The notes beneath the pieces were generated by a model. That model had not been told where the DNA came from. It saw only the letters and a program-made list of their open reading frames with translations, and made no database searches. A stretch of DNA of 10,607 nucleotides from Bacteroidota bacterium. Lineage in GTDB: Bacteria; Bacteroidota; Ignavibacteria; Kapaibacteriales; UBA2268. Numbering within the stretch: the stretch's first letter is position 1; every line of letters begins with the position of its first letter. The DNA is taken from the NCBI GenBank assembly GCA_022708005.1, contig JAKIZN010000031.1:1-10607 (forward strand), read 5' to 3'. Of this stretch, positions 1 to 6,456 are shown piece after piece. The position numbers and the translations under genes are program-made.

Positions 1-20
1 TTCGTTACAATTTGGGTTTA

Positions 21-99
21 AGATGTCCTACACCTCGAAGGTGTAGGACATCTGGAGAACAGCGGATACGCAGTCAGGCAGAGTTTCTAATGCATTATT
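21..99. repeat. Palindromic dispersed repeat, copy 1
   Basis: A perfect inverted repeat has 15-bp arms at 21-35 (AGATGTCCTACACCT) and 39-53, separated by CGA. It is followed by a less conserved tail ending in TGCATTATT at 91-99. The same arrangement recurs at 1377-1453, tail included (GAACAGC, then AGAGTT, then TGCATTATT), so the repeated unit is about 78 bp and larger than the hairpin alone. Both copies are intergenic and in the same orientation. This resembles REP-like or other small non-autonomous palindromic elements, but no transposase is in the window and the family is not recognised. A terminator role is unlikely because no T tract follows on either strand. Confidence 0.85.
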
Positions 100-105
100 C
101 GGGAT

Positions 106-137
106 AAAAAAGGCAAAGGGATATGCGTCCCCTTGCC
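106..137 (-). terminator. Rho-independent terminator after the T9SS-cargo gene
   Basis: Read on the minus strand, GGCAAGGGG (137-129), an 8-nt loop and CCCTTTGCC (120-112) form a 9-bp stem with one A-C mismatch. A run of six T (111-106) follows directly. This is the classic intrinsic terminator form. It faces transcripts arriving from the minus-strand gene that stops at 260, about 120 nt upstream, and would close the leftward gene series. Confidence 0.72.
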
Positions 138-259
138 TAATGTGTAGCCTCCACCATCTTGCAATTTCATAACCGTATTTAGCTAATTATCTGTCCGTTA
201 CGGCTGAAAGTTTGGGCGTTGCCGCCCGCGGCTCTGCTGTGGTGATGTGTCCCCTACGC
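138..259 (-). other. GC-rich 3' untranslated tract, possible second repeat or structured RNA
   Basis: No gene is seen here. The tract is more GC-rich than the surrounding intergenic DNA. On the minus strand it contains a short hairpin GGGCG-GCAA-CGCCC (227-214, GNRA-type loop) and a small CCGTAACGG hairpin (204-196 region). Its right end, ATGTGTCCCCTACGC at 245-259, is an imperfect direct repeat of ATGCGTCCCCTTGCC at 123-137, which is part of the terminator. These bracketing ends suggest a dispersed repeat of roughly 140 bp, or simply a structured 3' UTR. Neither can be settled from this window. Confidence 0.35.
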
Positions 260-1261
260 TTATTTTTTATAAATCATCTTGCCGCTTAATTTTTTGCCAT
301 CTTCAAGAGTTACGGTGTAAATTATTACGCCCGGCATTAAGTCTTTCAAGGTCGATGCGTTAAATTTAATTTCGTTTGTGCCTTCGCTTAATTTACCGTT
401 GAAGATTTGTCCCAAATGGGCGCCTTGATTGTTATAAAGGTCAACGGTTGCTTTTTGCGACTTCGGCAATTCTACTGTGATAATCGTGCTTTCGCTAAAT
501 GGGTTTGGCTTATTGGATAGCATTTGAGCTTTCGGCACATCGGCATCGTCCAAGTTTCCAAACATTTCTTCGCCATCCCATAAAAGGAATCTTCTAACTT
601 GTGGATTATTATATGCTTGGCAGCATCCAGCCATTCCAGAATCTAAATTTCTCCTGAGATTTTGCTTGTTCCCTCTTGGATGTGCGGGCATTCCATTAGC
701 ACAATTTCCGGGCATTTGGCTGTGGATTGCATTAAGCGAATTGCCAAGCTCCTCAATAAGAGTTTTGTTGTTTTCAATAATTTTATCTAACTCTGTATTT
801 ATTGCAAGCATTTTCTCGCGATGCTCTGCACGGCTTGCTCGCAATTCTTCTCGTTGGGTTTGGTCCATATTTGCTCGCCCGGGTCGCATTCCACGCTTGT
901 TTTGCATATTTTCACTGCGAAGTGCAGCGGCGCGGCTACGCAAGTCATTCAGCGTGTTTAGAGTGGTTTTGCTTAGCTTTGCATCAAATTCGGCTTTCAA
1001 TTGCTGGAGTTTTGGCAGCACATTGGTTTTAAATTCATTTCTCATCGAATCTCGCATTTGAGAGCGGGTTTTGCCTCTATCCATTTGGCAATCTCTCTTT
1101 TGAGATGAATCGCAAACTCTGTCGGGCTTGCAATTTTTCCCTTTGCCGACAAATTCGCTCTTTCCGCCGCGCTGTTTGGGTTGCGCTTGGATATCAACGA
1201 AATATGATGTTAGCATCATCAATGCAACAACTGCTACAGCAGCAATTCTTGTCCTTTTCAT
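260..1261 (-). CDS. Secreted helical Cys-containing protein with T9SS type A C-terminal sorting domain
   Basis: The 333-aa protein starts with a signal peptide (residues 1-26; basic MKRTR, hydrophobic core, cleavage likely after IQA). Residues about 65-180 are charged and predicted helical, rich in Arg/Glu/Gln/Met, loosely like the periplasmic Spy/CpxP LTxxQ chaperones, but no clean LTxxQ motif is seen. Cysteines occur at 44, 50, 58, 187, 213 and 214, suggesting disulfides or metal binding. Residues 242-333 are a typical Por-secretion tail: NKPNPF at 250-255, a LYNNQG beta-strand turn, LPGxxIYT-like VIIYTV, and a basic end (KMIYKK). Proteins with this tail cross the outer membrane by the type IX system and are usually attached or released at the surface. 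The start is supported by AAAGGAAAG with AGGA 7 nt before ATG. The sorting tail is confident; the function of the helical part is unknown. Confidence 0.85.
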   Translation of the reverse strand: MKRTRIAAVAVVALMMLTSYFVDIQAQPKQRGGKSEFVGKGKNCKPDRVCDSSQKRDCQMDRGKTRSQMRDSMRNEFKTNVLPKLQQLKAEFDAKLSKTTLNTLNDLRSRAAALRSENMQNKRGMRPGRANMDQTQREELRASRAEHREKMLAINTELDKIIENNKTLIEELGNSLNAIHSQMPGNCANGMPAHPRGNKQNLRRNLDSGMAGCCQAYNNPQVRRFLLWDGEEMFGNLDDADVPKAQMLSNKPNPFSESTIITVELPKSQKATVDLYNNQGAHLGQIFNGKLSEGTNEIKFNASTLKDLMPGVIIYTVTLEDGKKLSGKMIYKK

Positions 1262-1265
1262 TATT

Positions 1266-1274
1266 CTTTCCTTT
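1266..1274 (-). promoter_or_regulatory. Ribosome binding site of the T9SS-cargo gene
   Basis: On the minus strand AAAGGAAAG lies just upstream of the ATG at 1261, with AGGA spaced 7 nt from the start codon. It fixes the start that yields an intact signal peptide. Clear Shine-Dalgarno sites are not found at most other starts in this window. Confidence 0.6.
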
Positions 1275-1376
1275 TAAAGTTTTTTAACAAATTCATCAAT
1301 TAGACAGTTGCCCATCGGGAAAGGTTTAATCGAAATAACACATTAGGAATAATTTTTTATGTATTATTCAAATTTC

Positions 1377-1453
1377 AGATGTCCTACCCCTCGAAGGTGT
1401 AGGACATCTGAAGAACAGCTAATAGGCAATGATAGAGTTCCCATTGCATTATT
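1377..1453. repeat. Palindromic dispersed repeat, copy 2
   Basis: This is the second copy of the element at 21-99. Its arms are 1377-1391 and 1395-1409 around CGA. One base differs from copy 1 (C at 1388 where copy 1 has A at 32), giving one mismatch in the stem; one extra C-G pair (1376/1410) extends it. The tail to TGCATTATT (1445-1453) is related to copy 1 with a 2-nt length difference. The element ends 6 nt from the FTCD stop codon, so it lies in the 3' UTR of that gene and upstream of the T9SS-cargo gene. It fills much of the 198-nt gap 1262-1459; no other gene is seen there. Confidence 0.85.
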
Positions 1454-1459
1454 TGCCTT

Positions 1460-3079
1460 TTAACTTCTATCTGCTAATATTTTTAGAACTTCTTCGCACT
1501 TTGATTTTGCTTTATCGACCATTGCTTCTGCTTCGCCAATTTTTGCCTTCTTGAAGGCTTCATCTTGGATACCGGGCATATTGATTAAAACATTTTTGTA
1601 TGCGCCCCATATTCCCATTTCTAAAGCTCTCGCACCAACTTCTACGTCGGACTTCGACGCAATATTGCCAAATTTAGCAACTTCCACCATAGCATCCCAC
1701 GCAGCGTCGCCTAATCGCATGGTCTTGAGTGGCACTTCAATCGCCTTTTTTAGCCCATCTTGCATTTTCTCATTTCTTATAGCCTTTTGCTCATCAGTGT
1801 CTTTGGGCAATCTCATTGCTTCCATATAGTCATTGAAGGCGTTTGTATCGGCATCTACCATTGGAATTAGCGATTGGGCTGCATTATGAAGCGGCGGTAT
1901 AATTCTCCTCATTTCTACATCAACGCTTTCAAATTTCCTCACTCCATAAGTCAATTTAGCAACCATAGCTCCGAGCCCCGCGCCAATCGCGGCAATCGCG
2001 GCAGAAGCGCTGCCTCCGCCCGGCGCCGAAGAGCGTGCCGCCACCTCTTCGATAAATCCACGCAAAGTAAGGCTTGCAAGCGGCTCTTGATTGCCCTCGT
2101 CAATCATATACTCAATTATCCGCTTTTTAGGGTCAAATTTAGAAACTGAGTTTAGCCCAAGTCTTTCAATCACAAGCCTAATTTTTTGCTCTTCGTCAAT
2201 TATAAATAGATTCTCTTTTTCGATATAATAATCAGCCGCCATAAGCATTGCCTCAAGTGGAATAAGCCCAACTATTTCCGAGCCTGCAACGCCAACTTTC
2301 AACTTATCGGCTTCAATTTTCGCTTCTTCGAAAGCTATATGAGGCGGAGTAACTTTATAATTTGTCAAATTCATTGAAATTTGTGCCATATTATATTCAT
2401 CAACCCACCAGCCGAGCCCTTTTGTTTCTTTCAATCGCCCCGGCTCGCCTTCGCCTCTGCCCGCTTCGCGAAGATCGAGAGCTATTCTATGCGCTTGGTT
2501 ATTTGTCCCTAATATATTGATATTATATGCAACTAAGAAAAATCGAGCACCAGCAGCAGTGGCTCCCCATTCGGGAACAAACTCCGCTGGACCAAAGTCT
2601 GGCTTCCACTCTGGTTTATAAATTTTCTCTTTAAAGCCTTCGTATTCGCCACTTCTCACATCGGGCAACCGCTTGCGATAAGCCTTTTCGGAAGCGTGCT
2701 CGTATAAATAAACTGGCACACCAATCTCTTCAGCCGCGCGACGTCCAAACTCTTTTGCAAGCTCGACGCATTCCTCCATTGTTACGTTAGCTACTGGCAC
2801 AAATGGGCATACGTCCATAGCTCCCATTCTCGGATGCTCTCCTTTGTGGTGGCGCATATCTATCAATTTACGGGCAACTTTTGCGGCATTTATAGCTCCA
2901 TCGACAATTACCTCCGGCGAGCCGACAAAGGTATAAACCGTTCTATTAGTCGATTTGCCGGGATCAACGTCAAGCAATGTGCAGCCAGCCGTATTTCTAA
3001 TAGCGTCAGCAATCGCTTGAATTACTTCTTCGTTTCTGCCTTCCGAAAAGTTCGGGACGCACTCAACAATTTTTCTCAT
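1460..3079 (-). CDS. ftcD: Bifunctional glutamate formimidoyltransferase / formimidoyltetrahydrofolate cyclodeaminase
   Basis: This cytosolic enzyme of histidine degradation moves the formimino group from N-formimino-L-glutamate to tetrahydrofolate, then deaminates the product to 5,10-methenyl-THF and ammonia. Its 539 aa match the length of animal FTCD (541 aa). Residues 1-180 are the transferase N-terminal subdomain (VPNFSEGR at 8-15, then KGEHPRMGAMD with His82, the position of the catalytic His in porcine FTCD). Residues 181-330 are its C-terminal subdomain (SMNLTNY at 235-241), ending in the linker FDPKKRIIEYMI. Residues 335-539 are the cyclodeaminase, with SSAPGGGSASA at 350-360. AGAAGG lies 8 nt before the ATG. 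No hut genes (hutH, hutU, hutI) are nearby, so it stands apart from its pathway. Many bacteria have only one domain or split genes; the full fusion is seen in animals and in several FCB bacteria. Confidence 0.95.
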   Translation of the reverse strand: MRKIVECVPNFSEGRNEEVIQAIADAIRNTAGCTLLDVDPGKSTNRTVYTFVGSPEVIVDGAINAAKVARKLIDMRHHKGEHPRMGAMDVCPFVPVANVTMEECVELAKEFGRRAAEEIGVPVYLYEHASEKAYRKRLPDVRSGEYEGFKEKIYKPEWKPDFGPAEFVPEWGATAAGARFFLVAYNINILGTNNQAHRIALDLREAGRGEGEPGRLKETKGLGWWVDEYNMAQISMNLTNYKVTPPHIAFEEAKIEADKLKVGVAGSEIVGLIPLEAMLMAADYYIEKENLFIIDEEQKIRLVIERLGLNSVSKFDPKKRIIEYMIDEGNQEPLASLTLRGFIEEVAARSSAPGGGSASAAIAAIGAGLGAMVAKLTYGVRKFESVDVEMRRIIPPLHNAAQSLIPMVDADTNAFNDYMEAMRLPKDTDEQKAIRNEKMQDGLKKAIEVPLKTMRLGDAAWDAMVEVAKFGNIASKSDVEVGARALEMGIWGAYKNVLINMPGIQDEAFKKAKIGEAEAMVDKAKSKCEEVLKILADRS

Positions 3080-3087
3080 TTTTTTAA

Positions 3088-3093
3088 CCTTCT
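3088..3093 (-). promoter_or_regulatory. Ribosome binding site of ftcD
   Basis: AGAAGG on the minus strand is separated by 8 nt from the ATG at 3079. It is the clearest Shine-Dalgarno in the window and confirms the ftcD start, which also coincides with the conserved N-terminus of the family. Confidence 0.7.
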
Positions 3094-3124
3094 GTTTTTA
3101 TTATTACTAACAAAGTAAATTCAA

Positions 3125-3157
3125 CAAAAATATTTTAATGCTTTAAAATTCGCCAAA
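3125..3157 (-). promoter_or_regulatory. Bacteroidota-type promoter for ftcD (TTTG-N21-TATTTTTG)
   Basis: On the minus strand TATTTTTG (3132-3125) fits the Bacteroidota -7 consensus TAnnTTTG. TTTG (3157-3154) lies 21 nt upstream, as expected of the -33 element. The -7 box ends 45 nt before the ATG at 3079 and sits just after the stop of the Wzi-like gene (3143), with the -33 box inside that gene's last codons. This suggests ftcD can be transcribed independently of the polysaccharide genes upstream. The sequence after the box (GTTGAATTTACT) resembles that in front of moxR (GTAAATTTACT). Confidence 0.5.
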
Positions 3158-4765
3158 TCTAAATATTATTCTACAGCTTTGATTAGATAAGCCATTGATA
3201 TTGCTATGTCTTAAATATCCAATCACATAAAAACTTCTAAATAGTTCATAAGCTGTCGATAGCTCAATCGCAAATTCTCTTTGCACATCGCCAGTTAGAA
3301 AATCAATTTCCATTGGGTCATTGGAACGCCTTGTTTGGAGCGGGTCGCCACCTGCATTATAAATTAAACTATCGCCTTGGAATATATTTCGCCCATGCCT
3401 TGTGAAAGAAAATTTAAGCTCTAACGGATACCGCTCGCCCCACCAATATCGCGTGCGGAGCATTATTCTATCAGAGTTTGGCAGCAAATTAGAACCTACC
3501 ATTTTGCCATCATTTGTAACGGAATTTTGCACATTGAAATGGGAATAAGTAAAAGGCTCAACTCTCGCGTACTCTGCTCCAATATCGATACCGCGCGGCA
3601 GAGCGTATTCAGCCGAGAAATTATAAGCCATTTTATTGCTCCAATAGCCAGTGCCAACTTTCTCGAATATTATATCATCAAGCAAATAGCTGCCTTTGAG
3701 CTGAAATCTTGCAAATGGGCGAACTGTGAAAAACAAGCCCATCAGCGAGTTATCCCTATCGTGCAAAGAATGCTCTATTGATTTCAAAAATCCAATTGGA
3801 TTGAGATAAGCCAATTCGGGATAGCGATTTGAATATATAACTTGCTCCACTAATGCCACTTCGCCCCAAGATGGTCTTACGGCAATTTTATGAAATGCCA
3901 TATATTTCGGCGGAATTGAGCCGAGAAAGCCCATATCATACTCGCCATCTTTTTGAGCGATAAGCGAACCATGCATAAACGAATACTCAAAATTGCTAAA
4001 TTTAGCCGCAAGAGTAAGTGCGTCCATATTAGGCGAAACGTCTGATATGAAAGCTCTTTGGTCTAATCCAGCGCCTTCGAGCTTAGTTTCCTTTGCAATT
4101 GAAGCAAAAAACCACTTGTTGCGATAATTTAAATGCGACTCCGAAAAATCAATATCATCTTCGAGCCGCGTAAATTTTATACTTTTCGCATAATTAATAT
4201 CTTCCGATGCCAATGCCCTGCTGCCAGAAATAAGCCTACCATTTGTAGCTTGCAGCTTAAATCCTACGCTATTAGTCAAAGTGCCATAAAATCTAACTCC
4301 GAGCGTACCCACATGACTACGCTCTTTGTTGCTTATGTCGAACATATTGTCCATAGCTGCCAGCGGGACAAGGCTTATTTTGGTGGAGTCGTAGCTATAG
4401 CGATAGATATACTTCTCTTTATTTGAAAATAATTCGCTTGAAAAAACTTGCGTGGAGTCGCTCGGACTATAAAAAACAACAGCATTTTCGCAAGCGTCTG
4501 ATATGCAGAACTCCTTCAAATACATATCGAGTAATCTTATTTCGCTCACGCTCAGTTCTGACCGACGAGCATCTATCAATTTCAAGCAATCTTCGATTTC
4601 CATCTGCTGCAAAGGCAATGACGATAGCGACTTATGCTCCAGCACACCCATAGCCTCAAATCTCGACAAAAATATGTATACAGGATGCGAAACAGCAACA
4701 TTCTCCACTGCCGCTGTAGCCGTGGAGAATGCAAATAGTGCTATTATTAAAATATATTTAATCAT
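3143..4765 (-). CDS. Wzi-like capsule assembly outer-membrane beta-barrel protein
   Basis: The 540-aa protein has a signal peptide (residues 1 to about 18, ending STATA/A) and a terminal Phe (RIIFRFGEF), the usual end of an outer-membrane barrel. The opening VSHPVYIFLSRFEAMG, followed by a helical stretch to about residue 85, resembles the N-terminus of Bacteroidota capsule assembly Wzi-family proteins. The segment AYLNPIGFLKSIEHSLHDRD (about 319-338) followed by repeated amphipathic strands fits the barrel region of that family. Wzi anchors or organises capsule polysaccharide on the cell surface. The start lies 3 nt after the stop of the upstream SLBB reading frame (TAG GAA ATG), so it is probably translationally coupled. 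The context with wecB and an exporter supports the assignment. Identification is by pattern and context and not certain; a general porin is the alternative. Confidence 0.72.
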   Translation of the reverse strand: MIKYILIIALFAFSTATAAVENVAVSHPVYIFLSRFEAMGVLEHKSLSSLPLQQMEIEDCLKLIDARRSELSVSEIRLLDMYLKEFCISDACENAVVFYSPSDSTQVFSSELFSNKEKYIYRYSYDSTKISLVPLAAMDNMFDISNKERSHVGTLGVRFYGTLTNSVGFKLQATNGRLISGSRALASEDINYAKSIKFTRLEDDIDFSESHLNYRNKWFFASIAKETKLEGAGLDQRAFISDVSPNMDALTLAAKFSNFEYSFMHGSLIAQKDGEYDMGFLGSIPPKYMAFHKIAVRPSWGEVALVEQVIYSNRYPELAYLNPIGFLKSIEHSLHDRDNSLMGLFFTVRPFARFQLKGSYLLDDIIFEKVGTGYWSNKMAYNFSAEYALPRGIDIGAEYARVEPFTYSHFNVQNSVTNDGKMVGSNLLPNSDRIMLRTRYWWGERYPLELKFSFTRHGRNIFQGDSLIYNAGGDPLQTRRSNDPMEIDFLTGDVQREFAIELSTAYELFRSFYVIGYLRHSNINGLSNQSCRIIFRFGEF

Positions 4766-4768
4766 TTC

Positions 4769-5494
4769 CTATTGTTTTTTGGATAGCAGATAAATATTGA
4801 AAATAGTTCCGATTACGGCAAATGTAACGCTTACAAGCGAAGCGATAGTGCCGTATTTTTGCCATTCCAAGCCTTGCGGTATGTCTGGCGGGCGCGGCAC
4901 ATAGACCTCGTCGCCTGCAAGCACAAATGTTTCGCTATCGCCCTCTGTCCAAACTCTTGATTTGCCGCGTATAATTCTTGCTCGATTTTTAGTAGCGCCC
5001 TTAGCGTATCCTCCTGCTTTTTCTATGTACCATTCCATATTTTGCCCTTCGCGGAACTCCACATATCCCGGGTGATTCACCTGCCCATAAACATAGACAT
5101 ATCCCGGATTATCTGGCACAACTATAACATCGCCATCACGAAGCAAAACGTTATCTATTTCTGAATTTTCAAAAAAAGCTTTGGCAAAATCGCAAGATAC
5201 TATCGGCTTTTTCAGCATCATATCGATAGAAAATCGCGACGTATCTTCTATGGTTAAATCGCTATATTGAAACGCAGTGTAATATTCACGGCGATGATCT
5301 ACGTAAGCATCTATTTTATCTTGACGGCGAATAATATACGCAAGTGGCAAGTATGCTTTGGAAGTAAAGCCACCCGCATCGCTAACCACATCTTTTAATC
5401 GAGTGGTGCCATAAGTTATTGGATAAATGCCGGGATTTTTCACTTGTCCGCGAATTGAAACAACCGATAAATTTTCATATTCGAGTTCTGGCAA
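4769..5494 (-). CDS. Polysaccharide export SLBB protein, C-terminal fragment (downstream of frameshift)
   Basis: This frame holds the distal half of a Wza-like periplasmic/outer-membrane export protein. It contains two SLBB units, VVSIRGQVKNPGIYPI (residues about 11-56) and VYVYGQVNHPGYVEF (about 131-178), and near the end a hydrophobic segment (about 215-237) suited to a membrane anchor. It has no signal peptide, and its only start near the top is TTG at 5494 without a Shine-Dalgarno. The frame is open further up to a stop at 5534-5536, and the residues there (SKQFTTLVFNKLPELEY) continue naturally from the upstream frame, so it is best read as the second part of one gene. It ends 3 nt before the Wzi-like start. 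If translated alone it would lack secretion and Poly_export regions and probably be non-functional. Confidence 0.75.
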   Translation of the reverse strand: MPELEYENLSVVSIRGQVKNPGIYPITYGTTRLKDVVSDAGGFTSKAYLPLAYIIRRQDKIDAYVDHRREYYTAFQYSDLTIEDTSRFSIDMMLKKPIVSCDFAKAFFENSEIDNVLLRDGDVIVVPDNPGYVYVYGQVNHPGYVEFREGQNMEWYIEKAGGYAKGATKNRARIIRGKSRVWTEGDSETFVLAGDEVYVPRPPDIPQGLEWQKYGTIASLVSVTFAVIGTIFNIYLLSKKQ

Positions 5495-6456
5495 TTTATT
5501 AAAAACAAGCGTGGTGAATTGCTTTGATATAGCTTAATGTTCTTTATATCAGCATCTTCGGTCAAGCCATATCCAAATTTTACTAATTCGGATAGCTTAT
5601 CGCCCCGTTTATAAGGAACAACTGCTGGGCGCCGAATTGCTCCAGATACAGTTACTTTTGGGTAATTATATGGCTCGAACGGAACAAAAATTTCGTCCCC
5701 TTCTTTGACAAAAGGATCGTATGAATAATCACCCGTTGCATTTGCTTTTTCAATATCCACATTTTGCGAGCCAAATTTACTGCGAAGCAGGGTTATATTT
5801 CTATTTGAATAGAAATTTTGGACGGACACGCCAGATTCCGAAAAATTCTTGCTTCGCTCTCGGACTGTTCCCTGCAATTTCTGTATAGATAGCTTATCTT
5901 CGTCGGAGAGTGCCTTATCGGTCGGCACTTGATTGGCAAATTTTATTGCTGTGGATACTTTATACGATGACGGCAGCGAATACGTTCCGGGAAACATCAC
6001 ATTGCCATTAATCGTAACTATGCACAATCTACCTTTTTTCAAAGTTATATGCACCGACGATTCCGCACTGCGCTGCTTAAATATATATGAAATAGTATCT
6101 TTTAACTGTGCTAAAGTCATATTTCTGACGGATAACTCGCCGCCGCGCGGCAGCAGTATTGTCATATCAGGCGACACAGCGATTGGAGTTTCAATTGGAA
6201 GTATGGGAAGTATTTGCAGAGAGAGAATGTCGCCGGGACCCAAGTAATAATATTTAGTATCAACATCATTTCCGACGGGCATTTTATCTTGCTCGAGCAT
6301 CGAACTGCTGCTAACGTCTGGCTTGGTTTGCAATTTAAAAAATTCCTCCCGCTCTAACGAAGAGTTCGATAGCCCTTTAACTTGCGAAATAGCAAGATTA
6401 GCTCCAACGACAAAAATAATTAAAACAAAGGTAGCGAATAATTTCCTTTTACTCAT
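5440..6456 (-). CDS. Polysaccharide biosynthesis/export protein (Poly_export + SLBB), N-terminal part, frameshifted
   Basis: This is a Wza-like exporter component that would help carry exopolysaccharide across the envelope. Residues 1 to about 25 are a signal peptide with no lipobox Cys. The Poly_export domain covers about 69-140 (YYYLGPGDILSLQI, then ITLKKGR). A first SLBB-like unit follows at about 145-175 (VTINGNVMFPGTYSLP) and a second from about 267 (VTVSGAIRRPAVVPY). After LYQ (309-311) the frame stops resembling the family and ends at 5440, while the -1 frame resumes a good SLBB sequence. Restoring one base gives a protein of about 562 aa, a plausible full length. The ATG overlaps the wecB stop by 8 bp (ATGAGTAA), so translation is probably coupled to wecB. 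A true frameshift mutation, a sequencing or assembly error, or programmed frameshifting are all possible. Confidence 0.85.
   Translation of the reverse strand: MSKRKLFATFVLIIFVVGANLAISQVKGLSNSSLEREEFFKLQTKPDVSSSSMLEQDKMPVGNDVDTKYYYLGPGDILSLQILPILPIETPIAVSPDMTILLPRGGELSVRNMTLAQLKDTISYIFKQRSAESSVHITLKKGRLCIVTINGNVMFPGTYSLPSSYKVSTAIKFANQVPTDKALSDEDKLSIQKLQGTVRERSKNFSESGVSVQNFYSNRNITLLRSKFGSQNVDIEKANATGDYSYDPFVKEGDEIFVPFEPYNYPKVTVSGAIRRPAVVPYKRGDKLSELVKFGYGLTEDADIKNIKLYQSNSPRLFLINCQNSNMKIYRLFQFADK
5500..5533 (-). other. Frameshift junction in the SLBB export gene
   Basis: Between the stop that closes the downstream frame (5534-5536) and about 5500 the coding signal passes from one frame to the -1 frame. 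On the minus strand CTATATCAAAGCAATT reads LYQSN in the upstream frame. One extra A in the AAA run (complement of 5523-5525) would give LYQKQFTTLVFNKLPELEY in one frame, which reads as an uninterrupted protein. A five-T run (GTTTTTA) nearby is the other likely site of a lost base. The change fits loss of one base. Confidence 0.7.

Noticed and set aside
666..1061. Plus-strand reading frame of 131 codons inside the T9SS-cargo gene
   Set aside because: It is antisense to a gene with clear signal peptide and sorting tail; its composition reflects the complement of helical, Arg/Glu-rich codons.
21..1409. The two palindromes as CRISPR repeats
   Set aside because: Only two copies, 1.36 kb apart, with a gene between them and no spacer-like arrangement or cas genes.
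1360..1453. TGTATTATT (1360-1368) and TGCATTATT (1445-1453) as target-site duplications flanking repeat copy 2
   Set aside because: TGCATTATT is also at the end of copy 1, so it belongs to the element and is not a duplicated target.
5505..5515. GTTTTTA as a programmed -1 frameshift heptamer in the SLBB gene
   Set aside because: It is in the correct phase (G TTT TTA) but lacks the canonical identical first three bases, and I see no strong downstream stem-loop or internal Shine-Dalgarno. A simple 1-base loss explains the data better.
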